Below the pieces are notes generated by a model, which did no database searches, had not been told where the DNA came from, and was given only the letters and a program-made list of their open reading frames with translations. This document shows, in pieces, positions 19,615 to 30,012 of a stretch of 64,000 nucleotides of DNA. Made by a program: the position numbers and the translations under genes. Origin of the DNA: Bryopsis sp. KO-2023 (taxonomy: Eukaryota > Chlorophyta > Ulvophyceae > Bryopsidales > Bryopsidaceae); NCBI GenBank assembly GCA_030272585.1, contig BSYQ01000010.1, positions 1,240,001-1,304,000 of the forward strand, written 5' to 3'. The first letter of the stretch is position 1. The number at the start of each line of letters is the position of its first letter.

Positions 19615-20480
19615 ATCCCCATCTGATCGAATATTCCTCTGATGATTCGACCAAAAATTCTCAACTCTGCAGCCGAGGAATGCATGCAGAGAAAATCATC
19701 CAAGTACCACGTCAATCTCACTCTCTTCTCGTTTCTATAACGCTTCCAGTACTCGTATAAAAAATCATCTGTTCCCTCTTTTTTCATTTCTTTTATCATC
19801 CCTGGGTTTCTCAAAAACCTGACCAAATTCTTAATCAAATCACAATAAATTTTAGGCGAACCCCTGAATCCAAACGGCAACACCTCGCATTGGAAACGTT
19901 CACCATCCACTTCGAATTGAAAGAATTTCTTATGATCTGGATGAATGCCGACGTGAAAAAAGGCGTCCTTCAAATCGAACTTAATCAAAAAATCATCCTG
20001 GCGCAACATATGAGGCAACGAGCGCAAATCCTCGTAATGCACAGGGTAGGGCAACACCTGTGCATTTAAAGACCTCAAGTCTATTATCAGACGCTGCCCA
20101 GTTCTATTTCCAAATTCATCCTTTTTGGGTACCAGAAAAGATCGGCTGACATGAGCCGATTTATCAGGATTATCCACGATGCTAATTGCACCCTTCTCTA
20201 AATAATCCTTTCTGATTTCCTTCCATTCTTTTCTTTGAGTTTCTGACTTAAGAAAAGATCCACTGAACTGCTGCGTTCGTGGTGTACCGTCAAACCGCAC
20301 TTTCACACCACCCGAGATAACTCGCAGTACCTCTTGCGACGTACCAATTCGTCGCCACTGACTGACATTGCGCCGTACTTTTAATGCCGTCCACTGTGCC
20401 GACAGGTCCTCGAACCCTTGTGTCGTTGTGAACAGATCCTCTCCCATAGGCTCTGTCCTGTTCTGTTTTCGTTCCTCCAT
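19615..20480 (-). pseudogene. DIRS reverse transcriptase copy 5
   Basis: The frame is open from ATG at 20480 and contains the full set of RT motifs: SRSFLVPKKDE, IDLRSLNAQ, FDLKDAFFHVGIHPDH, LPFGFRGSPKIY and TWYLDDFLCMH. It runs to IIRGIFDQMGIS, where the hAT remnant is inserted at 19614/19615. The RNase H and recombinase parts are missing. It is the best-preserved RT of the minus-strand DIRS copies. Upstream lie a gag remnant and the S terminal segment, which is itself split by the 8-kb hAT. Confidence 0.82.
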
Positions 20481-20829
20481 TCCTTGATGAACGCCTTGAT
20501 GTGCGCCTGACCCTGTATTGCCGTTTCTTCACAGCACGCAGGACAGGCAGTACAAACCCTAGCTTTCTGGCCCCATCACTTGGCGCACCAGAGCAAGGGT
20601 ATGGCGCAGCACAGCACTTGGAGCGAACAGCAGGCGCCGTGGACGTGGTTGTGGGCGAGACAGCAGCAGCGAATTGTCGATCTGGCCGTTCACAAAACGA
20701 CCCCTCCACGAACTCGTCGATGTAGTGCCCCAGGTCGCGATCACGTAGGTGGTGTGCGGTGTGACGATCCTCTTCCAGAGAGTGTCGCTCCACACACTGA
20801 GATCTCCTCACTAGGAGCCAGCAAACGAA
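20481..20829 (-). pseudogene. DIRS gag remnant, copy 5
   Basis: The minus-strand sequence closely resembles the gag fragment at 8936-9325 (RDLGHYIDEFVEGSF, LALVRQVMGP) with the same internal deletion and shifted frames. The two copies therefore share a common deleted ancestor. Confidence 0.6.
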
Positions 20830-20940
20830 TTGCTGGGCTGCTCGAAGAGCAGAAAAGTGAATAGCAAAACAAATGGCCCGCTTATATCCTTGCTGTGCAG
20901 CACTACAGTCGTACAGCGGTGCTGTGCTGTGCATTGTAAT
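20830..20940 (-). repeat. DIRS S segment, left part, split by hAT
   Basis: The S segment is interrupted exactly after ATTGTAAT (20933-20940). It resumes at 28941 with a second ATTGTAAT. Unbroken S copies at 9326-9593 and 12535-12802 show the empty site. Confidence 0.85.
20933..20940. repeat. hAT target-site duplication, left
   Basis: ATTGTAAT, identical to 28941-28948. In the intact S segments of this window the sequence occurs once. Confidence 0.95.
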
Positions 20941-20984
20941 CAGGCGTCTTTATTTGAGGACACGTGAGGACCAGACCTGGGCGC

Positions 20985-21560
20985 CGACCCGTTGGACCGG
21001 ACCGGACCGGACCGGCAGTCACTTTCTGGACCGGAAATGACCTTTATTAGACAGGTGTCTGACCGGTCTAGACAGGTCCGACACCTGTCTAATAAAGGTC
21101 ATTTCCGGTCCAGTAAAGGTATACCTTTACTAGACCGGATTGAGCCTGTCCAGACCGGCTGGCCTCATTTCCGCTCGTGAATTCGTTCCTGTCCTGACCG
21201 GTAGGACCTGTCTGGACAGGTGATTTCCTGTCTAATAAAGGCATAGAAGCCGCTAATCGGTAACCTGGACAGGTTCGACCGGTCGGACAGGTCTGGACCG
21301 GAACCACCTCCTGTCTAAGCCTGTCCTAGCCTTTACTAGACAGGAACTCAGCCTGTCTAGACAGGCAAGTCTGTTTAGACCGGCTGAACACCGGTCAAGA
21401 CCGCACAGACTCACTCATCTGGACAGGCACCAGCCTGTCCAGACCGGTGTTTCACCTGTCCAATAAAGGTTAAATCCGGTCCACAAAGAACCGTTTTCCT
21501 GTCCAGAACAGGTCAAATCCGGTCAAGTAAAGGTGGAATCCGGTCAAGTAAAGGATCCAC
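20985..21560. repeat. Palindromic CTGTCC/GGACAG array, left subterminal
   Basis: Dozens of short units such as CCTGTCTAGACAGG, CCGGTCTGGACAGG and ACCGGACCGG run through the stretch in both orientations. They are mixed with AATAAAGG and AGTAAAGG spacers. hAT transposases typically bind short subterminal repeats, so these are candidate binding sites. Their palindromic nature and density are unusual. Confidence 0.8.
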
Positions 21561-21699
21561 CTGCAGTTGCAAGCGAAGTCATAAACAATAATCTTACAAC
21601 ATAAATACCCAACCCAAAACAAATATTATCACCCCACCTGCACAAATGTGTTTGCAACTGGCTGCCTAATCCCCACACACAACATGAACACCTTCCTTT

Positions 21700-22002
21700 C
21701 CCCTTTCCCCTAATTTTTTCGTAACCCCCCCTTCTTGTTTTTTTCTAATCCACCCTCTCCCCTTGTTTTTTTTTTAATCCACCCTACCCCCTTGTTTTTT
21801 TTCTAATCCACCCTACCCCCTTGTTGATTTTTTTAATCCCCCCTCTCCCCTTCCCTTGTTTTTTTTTTTATCCCCCCTTTCCCCTTCCCTTGTTTTTTTT
21901 TTTAATCCCCCCTCTCCCCTTCCCTTGTTTTCTTTTTTAATCCCCCCTCTCCCCTTCCCTTGTTTTTTTTTTATCCCCTCCCCCCTTCCCCCCTTCCCCC
22001 TC
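21700..22002. repeat. Pyrimidine-rich imperfect tandem repeat downstream of transposase
   Basis: Repeated units of CCCTTGTTTTTTTT plus AATCC(A/C)CCCT run up to the transposase stop codon. They may form the 3' UTR or transcription end of the minus-strand gene. No gene is present. Confidence 0.5.
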
Positions 22003-25000
22003 CTATTTGTTCATACTAAGAAAAGACATATACCTAACATTTTGGGGCGTAAGGGATGCCCTTCTGGCTCTAACTAAAGCTCCTACCCTTGAGAAAGACC
22101 TCTCGCTGTGCGCACTAGACGCTTGCACCGCCAAAAAGTCAGGGGCGATGCTTTTCAGCAGAGGGTAGGACGACCCATCCGTTGCCCAAAAGGACAAAGG
22201 ACAGGCCGTCCTTCTCCCTTCCCAAATCTGATCGAACCTATCTAATTCTGCTCTGCACATGCTCCTAAGACTACCTAACCTATTTCCGCTTCTGCCCCCC
22301 AACCCCCTCCTACCCCTTGCCCCGCTCCCACTCCCACTCCCACTGCCCCCCCCCTGTTCTGTTTCATCACCCCCTGGTGGAGCCGTCAGCAACAATCCCC
22401 CAGCTGGGGCATCAGTCTCCGTCCGCACCTCTGCTTGTTCGTCTTCAAATTGCAGGAAATCTGCACGTGGGTCACTCTGTCGAGGTTGGGCTGGGGGTGC
22501 CGCCTGCTCACGCTCCTGAACTGCCTCGGCCTTCTGGGCCATTAAGGCCACAATTTCATCTCGAACCTGGCAGAATAACAACATCCATCATGGGAATGCT
22601 TGATAACATCCCTGCTGGGGATGACCGCTCTGATCTGATTTATATGGATAAGGGAGTTAAGGATCTTTTCTGTTTTCGGATGCTGATTTCGGTTACATGG
22701 ATCACCCCCTTCCTTCTTTGTGATTTCATGGTTTTCAATCGGTTGGATGATGTATGAAACATAAAAAAAAGACTATTTCAGTTGTAAAGAAAAACCGAGT
22801 GAAGCGCCAGAAAATGGAGGGAGATATGAATAAAAACAAACAGGCACGCAAAACAAGAAACACGGAAAGCAACCAACACACAAAAGATTGCTCACCTCGC
22901 TCCACAATGCCTCTGGGGTGGACCAGTCCCTCGTGACGTTCTGCCACCTGTCATCCCGCCCCCACTTGAAGGCCTCCTGCAAGGACTTAAAGTCCGTCCG
23001 TGTTCCTACAACACCACAGAAGTGGATGTCAGTGGATGTCAGTGGATTCTAGTGGATTCTAGTGGAGTTCAAAACAAACAACCAAAGACAATGAACAGAA
23101 ACTTACTTGTGTCCAAGTACCCCAGCACCAGCCCTGCAAACACCCAGTTGGGGTCGTCCATCCTCGTGTAGACGCATTGGGCCACCACCCTCATCATGTC
23201 CTTCTCCAACTGGGGTGCATCTCGTGCCTTGCTGCCTTCTCGCAGGTGTGCCGCCAGCCGCATCATGGTTCGGAACGCCATGCCTCCTGTTGTGTGCTTT
23301 GCTGCCTCGAGCGTGTCAGAGACCACCTTGGCGGGCGCAAACACCTTTTCGCACACCCTTAATGCATCCCTAAATCACACAACACAACAACAAACACAGT
23401 TGATGAATAATAAACAACATGTTAATTCAATTTTGTTTTCTACCCTCCACAGGTACGCTTGTATTGGTTAAAGAAAATAGTTTACTTGGGATTTACATCG
23501 AAACGACTTCATGTGAAGGCCTACCAGTCCGCCCTTTCCAGCGCTCCTTCCGGCAGTTGGGTGTGGTGGGCATCCAGCCATGCACGCACCGGTTTTTCCA
23601 GCTTCAGCAGCCTACACACAAGGCACAACAATGTTAAACACAAACACAAAGGAAAAAAAAAACAACAACAAAAGAAATGACCAACAACATGACATACCTC
23701 TCCACCATCGCGTAGGTGCTATTCCACCTCGTGGCCTGGGGCACTTTGAGCTTCAGGATGGCTTTGGGGGGGTTTGTATTTCCCTCCACAAGCTCCACCT
23801 CCACCTCGTCTTCCGAATCTGTGGGCACCTCCTGGCCTCGACCCTCCAGGTCCTCCCTTTGCAGGGTGTCGAGCTGGAACCTGGCTGTGGTAGATCTACA
23901 CAAAAAACAAAGAAACAAACGTCATATCTGACCTTTAACAGACAGGCAATAGACCTGTCTGGACAGGTCCTTCTCCTGTCCAGACCGGTTCATCACCTGT
24001 CAAGGACAGGAAGTTTTGCCTGTCTGGACAGGTGATAAACCGGTCCAGACAGGTCTGTCCTGTCCAGACAGGCAAAACTTCCTGTCCAGACAGGAAAAAC
24101 GTCCTGTCCTTGACAGGTGATGAACCGGTCTGGACAGGAATCAACCTGTTCTAGACAGACATTAACCTTTTCTGGACAGGACAAAGACCTGTCCAGACAG
24201 GTCCTCCACAATGCACACTAACAACTTAGAAAAAAAAAAAATATTCCCTTATAGTATTGTTCACTTCCATAACTTTTTTCATTTCATGTCCTTACCTTGA
24301 AAAATACTCCACCAGCCTCGTAGCTTTTTTCAGGCTGTCCTGAATTCCAATGGGAGCGGTGCTGAGGGCAGCCGTCATGCTATTGTGGAGCATGTGGCAG
24401 CAGCATCGCATCCAGTCCCAGTTGAGACTGTTTCGGCTGCAATTTGTTACACACATACTCTTAAGTGTTTTTATTTTTCCTTTTGTTTTTCCTTGGGGAG
24501 GTGGACATGTTTCCAGGCATCACATTGCATGCTATTTCAACTTGTGGTTGTTTCTTACATTTAATTTCAAACAAGCACCGTATTTTTCTTTTGGTTGGTT
24601 CACTTACTTGTCAAATGCGGCTGCTATATTAGCTCCCGCATCGGTGGTGATGGTGGGCCTGTACCCCTCCAACTGGATGCTCGGGAGAACCTGGTCTTCC
24701 ACCAGCTGCTGGATTGCAGCGGAGGTGGCCCTTTCCACATCCAGGTGGAACACCCCGAGCATCCAGTCCTTCATCTGCCAGGGGTTGGTGGAGACATCCA
24801 CGGCGTGGGCGGTGACAGTCAAGTACTTGTCACCCGCCCTGCAAAAACACAACACCAAAACACAACAAATCAAATCAAAACACATGACAACAAATCAAAA
24901 CACAACACAGCAAATCGAATCAAACACATGACAACAAATCAAAACACATCACAACAAATCAAAACACAACAGCATGGTTAACAATTCAGATTACCAATTA

Positions 25001-27370
25001 TCAAAGACACAATGCTCACCGTGATGTCCACAGATCCCCGGTGAAGGCCGGTTGCTGCTGCAAATCTCGGTGGCCTTTGATTTCTTGGGCTACCCGGGCC
25101 AGGCGTTCGTGGAACAGCCCCTCCATCTTCCGCCCCACCGACCGTCTGGAAATCCGGGCTGCCCGGCCGTTCAGGGCGCGGGCAAAACCCAGAAATCCTT
25201 CTGACTCCCCCAATGAGAGGGGAAGCCCTTCCTCCGCCACCCACCTGAAGCACACATGCACATGAACATTCAAAACCAAAAACAAACACAAAAACAAAAA
25301 CGAAGACAAAGACAAAGACAAAAACAAACAAACAAACAAACAAACAAACAAACAAACAAACAAACACACTTACTCCGCCAGCTTCTTGCATGCTACCTTC
25401 CATGCATGCTCCGTCGGTTTCCAGGCCCTCCCCACCGTGTGGACCACCACCCCCGACGTGCTGTCGGTGTTGCCCCGTGGCCTGCAACACACATAATACC
25501 TGTTTCAGTTTCTGTTGGACACCATGCATCAGATTCACATGCACATTCAACAGTGTTTTGGGTTTCTTTTTCAGCACATTCAACAGTGTTTTGGGTCCCT
25601 TTTTCAGCACATTCAACAGTGTTTTGGGTCCCTTTTTCAGCACATTCAACAGTGTTTTGGGTCCCTTTTTCAGCACATTCAACAGTGTTTTGGGTTTCTT
25701 TTTCAGCACATTCAACAGTGTTTTGGGTTTCTTTTTCAGCACATTCAACAGTGTTTTGGGTCCCTTTTTCTTACCATCCCGCTTCCTCCCTCTTCCGCAT
25801 ATCTTCCTCCGTCCTCAGTTGGTGGCCCTTGGCGTGGTTCTTCGCAGTCGTGAGGGAACTGCGGTGGTAACTCACGGGGAGGTCACACAGCCTGCAAACA
25901 AGCTTCTGTGTGACCTCCCCACCCTCCGTAAAATCACTGATTTTATGGAGGGTGCCATCGGGCTTGAGGAAGAGGCGCTTGACCCAGGCGTTTGCCGAGG
26001 GTCTCCTCTTCCTGCTTTCCCCCTGGACACAAGAAAACAGAGAATAGTTAGCATGAAGAAGGCATTACATATGAACAGTTACTTGCCTGTCCGGACAGGT
26101 ATATGACCTGTCCAGACAGGCAGACAACCTGTCTAGAACAGGTTGATACCTGTCTAGAACAGGTAGATACCTGTCTGGACAGGCAACACATCCTGTCTAG
26201 AACCGGTTATTTACCCGGTCTGGACAGGACATACCTGCCTGGACAGGCGCTTTACCTGCCTAGGAAAGGCTGTTGCCTGTCTGGACAGGCATCAACTCCT
26301 GTCCAGAACCGGTTGTTTTTCCGGTCTGGACAGGTCAGACCAAGACCAGGGCAAAGATTTTTGGGAAAGGAAAGCAATTTTCAGTTTTTAAATCATCCAC
26401 TTCCATGCAGTGGTTGGATCATGTTTGCAACCCATCCCGACCTTTAACTTATCATTTCCATGTTTTCCTTTTATCTCACCTGTGATGTCTGTGATGGTTC
26501 TGAACCTGAAGGGCCCTTTCCTGCAGAACCTTGACGCGGCTTCGCCATGGGTGGTGGCAGTGTCCCCAGCCTGAATGGGGGCGGGCTGTCATCAAGGAAA
26601 TCCAGTTCCCCTTCGTAAAACCCTTCTAATGGCTGCAGTCGTCCTGTTGCCCGGGGCGCCTTCATCCTCTGCATGGCCTCGTCCTCCTCCCCCTCCCTCT
26701 CATCAGCGACATCCCTCAACCTCTTTCGAAGGTTCCCTGATGAACCTCCAAATATGTCCACCTGGTAACAAAATAAATATTATAAATTCCAGATGTGAAG
26801 TTGCAAGGATAAAAAATAAATACTATAAATTGCAGATGTGAAGTTGCAAGGATAAAAAACAAAAAAACATAAATTCCAGAGGTGCAATTGCAAGGATAAA
26901 AAACAAATACTATAAATTCCAGATGTGAAATTGAAAGGATAAAAAACAAAAACCATAAATTCCAGAGGTCCAATTGCAAGGAAAAAAAACAAAAACCATA
27001 AATTCCAGATGTGAAATTGAAAGGATACAAAACATATCTTCAAATTGATTTTCTGGAAATTTCATTATTTCATTACATTTTTTTTTTCACCAACAAAAAA
27101 TTGCAACACCCTTACATCCATGTCCGCCATGTCCACCGTGTCCACCGTGGGTGCTTCCATGGGCGGTGGAGGCGGCGGCAAACTCGCTGCTTCCGCCGCC
27201 GGTGCCTTTTCTCCTCCCGCTTTTGACGCTGGTCCCTTGTTTCCTTCCGCTTTCGACGCCGGTCCCTTTTTTCCCTTTCCCTTCGCGGTGTCCACTTTTC
27301 CCCCCTCCGTCCCACCTCCCTTTTTCCCACCGGCCGTCTTCTTGTTGCGGAGCGTCATTTTTGGCGACAT
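22003..27370 (-). CDS. hAT transposase, 12 exons, 903 aa
   Basis: Exons on the minus strand: 27370-27116, 26761-26480, 26022-25775, 25481-25374, 25244-25020, 24838-24608, 24436-24296, 23895-23698, 23611-23525, 23369-23107, 23005-22896, 22566-22003. All introns are GT-AG and the phases agree, giving 2,712 coding nt. Residues 1-180 are low-complexity Lys/Pro/Gly-rich. A BED zinc finger follows (LVCRLCDLPVSYH and HAKGH, about 225-255). The first catalytic Asp lies in FTGDLWTS (about 368) and the second in ITTDAGANI (about 440). RCCCHMLHN and ATRWNSTY are hAT core motifs. The C-terminal dimerisation region has SSAHSERSFSRVG (about 866) with the expected Glu. It excises and inserts the element with 8-bp duplications. 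No frameshift or premature stop is seen. Confidence 0.9.
23936..24205. repeat. Palindromic CTGTCC/GGACAG array inside intron 7 of the transposase gene
   Basis: The array has the same unit family as the subterminal arrays (CCTGTCCAGACAGG, ACCGGTCTGGACAGG, CCTGTCTGGACAGG) and lies wholly within the intron between exons 24296 and 23895. Confidence 0.8.
25318..25366. repeat. (CAAA)n microsatellite in a transposase intron
   Basis: An almost perfect run of CAAA units upstream of the splice donor at 25373. Confidence 0.85.
25540..25770. repeat. 33-bp minisatellite in a transposase intron
   Basis: About seven units of CACATTCAACAGTGTTTTGG plus a TTCTTTTTCAG-like spacer, each 33 bp, differing mostly at two positions (TTTC against TCCC). 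They begin next to the splice donor of the exon ending at 25775. As 33 is a multiple of three, long open frames appear on both strands, but they are repeat artefacts. Confidence 0.85.
26080..26335. repeat. Palindromic CTGTCC/GGACAG array inside intron 2 of the transposase gene
   Basis: Units such as CCTGTCCGGACAGG, CCTGTCTAGAACAGG and CCGGTCTGGACAGG fill the middle of the intron between exons 26480 and 26022. Some units contain one extra A (AGAACAGG). Confidence 0.8.
26785..27030. repeat. About 45-bp minisatellite in intron 1 of the transposase gene
   Basis: Roughly six units contain ATAAATTCCAGA(T/G)GTG, then AAATTG or AAGTTGCAAGGATAAAA. The unit length varies slightly. Confidence 0.75.
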
Positions 27371-27524
27371 CTTTCGTTGGCTTTCCTGGTGCGTACGTGC
27401 GTACGTGCGTGCGTGCGTGCTTGTTTGCTCTTGCTGTAGGCGGAATGATGCTAGGTTTTCCGCGCATGCAGGGTTCTCTTTTATACTGCAGTGACGTTCA
27501 CACTTTCACACATCGCGCGAGGTT

Positions 27525-27975
27525 GTTCCTGTTTCGACAGGCGCTTGACCTGTCCAAGACAGGTAAACTTCTGTCTGAAACCGCCGATTTGCACTGTCTG
27601 GACCGGTGTTTAACCGGTCTTCGACAGGTTGTGGGCCGGTCTTTGAAAGGTTGTGGGCCTGTCCAAGACCGGTTGTTGTCCTGTCTAAGTCCGGTGAATT
27701 TGGCGGTTTGCCTGTCCAAAGCCGGAAATGCCTGTCGAAACCCGTTCCACATTTTCGACAGGCATTTCGGACCGGTGGACCGGACAGGGACAGGCCAGGA
27801 CCGGTCAAAGCCTGTCCGATCTTGCAAGGACCGGCGTTTTTTCGCTGGACCGGACAGGACCGGACAGGTTGGCCGGTCCTTAGACAGGTTGGACCGGACC
27901 GGACCGGTTTTTCGCTGCCGGTCCGGTCGGGCCCAGGTCTGGTGAGGACATTGTCCTCATTTAAGGTCTTCGACC
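27525..27975. repeat. Palindromic CTGTCC/GGACCGG array, right subterminal, with inner inverted end
   Basis: This array mirrors the left array and ends near 27930-27975 in a segment containing CCAGGTCTGGTGAGGACA. That segment is the inverse of TGAGGACCAGACCTGG at the left end (20964-20983). It therefore resembles an inner, older right terminus of the element. Confidence 0.75.
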
Positions 27976-28920
27976 TGTCCTCATTTCACAAAGTTAAATC
28001 CAGTCAGCCGCAGACAAACACGGCCGTTTTGCGGGAAGGCGACCCTGCCCACTCACACAGTTTTTGTCCCTGGGCCCCCAAAAGGTAAGGAAAGGTGTTT
28101 CGCCCGGCCTCGAAACTGTCCCTTTATTCTGTGGGCACTTCTCACGCCATACTGCGTCGAAAAAATGAGTCGAACGTCGGGGGTCACCAGCCACCAAAAC
28201 GACCGTTATATGAAAGTGGAGGAGAATGTTCTGTGCTGTGCATTCTGACGCTGAGACATAGGTGGAGCCTTTGTGGACGAAAACGCCTTTCAAGGCTGTC
28301 GACCACATTCGTCCACCACAAATGAAGTGAACGAATGTGGTCGACAGTCTTCAAATAGGGGTGGTGGAAACAATTTGTAAGGTCGTTCTCGCTTCGTTTA
28401 TGCTACTTGTTTACCGTCTCCACCAAATTGTCGAACAATGCCCCGAAGGAAGAAACCCCAGCGTGAGCACCCTTGGAATGACAACAACCTCTCGCGTTGA
28501 GGCAGATTTCTCCCTAATGAACTACCGTCGAGATGAGTTCTGTAGTGGGCTCAGTGATTTTCTTTTGAAGGCATGATGTATGAAGCCGTATGAAGCCGTC
28601 GCTAAAGCCTTGTAGTTTGGTAAAAGAACGTTTTTTGGGTGACTGGGGTGTTTTCGAGATGATACTTTGAGTGGCAGCTAGTGTTACATCGAGAATTTGG
28701 CATATTTTGAGTGGACTATAATATGTAACGGGACGAAGTGGGTCACTTTGCACTCCTGTGAAAGCGCGCGAGTCGATCAAATAAGGTCGACTCGCCGAAT
28801 GATACTTATGTTCGCTTTTCTGTCGTTTTAGCGCCGTTTTTATCCGCTGTCCTCACACAACCCTCAAATAAGCCTCACAATGTGTCCTCAAATACCAGAA
28901 TGAGGACAATGAGGACAGTG
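27976..28920. other. Right-hand 0.95 kb of hAT with no gene; hairpins
   Basis: No coding gene is supported. A perfect 17-bp inverted repeat (28296-28312 and 28331-28347, loop 18 nt) and a smaller one near 28769/28787 (CGAGTCGA/TCGACTCG) are present. The interval lies between an inner copy of the terminus (about 27975) and the real terminus (28940), so it may be captured DNA. Confidence 0.55.
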
Positions 28921-28940
28921 TCCTCGATTAAAGACGCCTG

Positions 28941-28948
28941 ATTGTAAT
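28941..28948. repeat. hAT target-site duplication, right
   Basis: ATTGTAAT, identical to 20933-20940, followed by the remainder of the DIRS S segment. Confidence 0.95.
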
Positions 28949-29131
28949 GCTGCAATCAGAACCGCACAAACTAAATGTCTGACTGCCACCCTGGCAGCAC
29001 CAGAACCACCGAATACGCACATCAAATCCTGACCACTCAAACGAGTACAGCTAAGCCAAGTACCTCCACAACCACGAAACTACCCGCCCTGTGCCCAACT
29101 GCAGCATAAACTTTTCAACTGACGTTGAAGA
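28941..29131 (-). repeat. DIRS S segment, right part
   Basis: It continues S after the hAT, up to the tip ATGTCTTCAACG (minus strand) at about 29131. The tip is the right end of DIRS copy 5, whose RT is at 19615-20480. Confidence 0.85.
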
Positions 29132-29518
29132 CATTTTTAACTCAGCCCGTGACTCTATGAAACGACGTCCTCAAGCACAAGCACAGAAGCATATAATGTA
29201 GGGGGAGATGAAACATCACCTTGCAAACCATAACCAGGCCACGATGTACCTGCAGCAGGCATCTCCCCCTTCAGAGATCGATTAAAAGCCACACTTGGTG
29301 GGGTTGACCCTGACCGCTCACCATCAGTGATACGAACGTTTCGAATTGTAGTACAGTCGTGGTACGGGTATTCGGGTTCTAGGGTGATAAGTTCAGAGAG
29401 AACTTGTAAAAATTAATTATCTCTGAGTGTCGAGTTTCACCCCTGTTCACTCGTTTCTCAAACTCAAGTGTGCACACAACCTCCCAGTGAAAGCCTAGCT
29501 AAACAGGGCCTAACAAAC
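29132..29518 (+). repeat. Putative 5' LTR region of gypsy element 1
   Basis: A purine run GTAGGGGGAGA near 29199 resembles a polypurine tract and is followed by TGAAACATCACC. The sequence just before the primer-binding site ends CCTAACAAAC. An LTR of about 310 bp (29209-29516) would start TG and end CA. No second copy was found after the pol-like ORF apart from a 17-bp match near 36155-36171, so the assignment is tentative. Confidence 0.4.
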
Positions 29519-29531
29519 TGGTTTCGGAGCC
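29519..29531 (+). promoter_or_regulatory. Primer-binding site of gypsy element 1
   Basis: TGGTTTCGGAGCC begins with the TGG expected for pairing with a tRNA CCA end. The same 12-13 nt follow the 5' LTRs of the two other gypsy elements (37295 and 42910). The tRNA species was not identified. Confidence 0.65.
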
Positions 29532-30012
29532 GAAGCAACCCCTACTGCAAGTCGAGTCTTCTTTTCGAAAAGATCGACAGGGAATTTAGCAGTCGAGTTG
29601 CAAAAGATCAGGTCAACTAGGTCGAAGAAGGTTTCCTCTCGTGTCTGGAACCTACTTCGTGTTGCTGCGCACCAACTTTACGCTGGACGACACAGAACGC
29701 ACGTTGCTGCGCCTGATCATTCCCTCGAAGATCGCGCAGGATCTGTAGATCCTCGGACTCTACGACCACACAGCACGGCGTAGTAGAACTGCAGTTCGTC
29801 GCAGAGTTGTCGACGCTAAACGTGGTTAAACGGAAAGGCAGACGAAGCGGAGCCGCTAAGCGGACGTCTTTAGACGGAAACGGAGCTCCGCCAAAAGTTA
29901 CGCTGCCAGAAATTGCGCGACAAAGAGTGACAAATTAGTCACGTGGATCACCGGCAAAGTGATTCACCGAACTGACACGTGATCAGCCCGCCGACAAGTC
30001 AAGACATCCACC
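29532..30012 (+). other. Leader of gypsy element 1
   Basis: This is an untranslated leader between the primer-binding site and gag. No independent gene is seen. The context ACCATGG around the gag ATG at 30013 is a strong initiation context. Confidence 0.5.

Larger units (their letters stand above)
20941..28940 (-). mobile_element. Complete 8,000-bp hAT transposon
   Basis: The element starts CAGGCGTCTTTA at 20941 and ends TAAAGACGCCTG at 28940. The first 23 bp match the inverted last 23 bp at 21 positions. It is flanked by identical 8-bp duplicates ATTGTAAT (20933-20940 and 28941-28948), the hAT hallmark. Inside it lies a minus-strand 12-exon transposase gene (22003-27370). The interior also holds palindromic GGACAG/CTGTCC arrays at both ends and in two introns, and several intron minisatellites. 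An element with matching ends, a perfect duplication and an open transposase is probably recent and may be autonomous. Confidence 0.93.

Noticed and set aside
20985-21560. CRISPR-like array
   Set aside because: Units are short, palindromic, variable and without regular unique spacers. The setting is a eukaryotic hAT element.
24978-25748. Lys-rich repeat protein on the minus strand
   Set aside because: The ORF is the 33-bp minisatellite of a transposase intron plus parts of exons read in the wrong frame.
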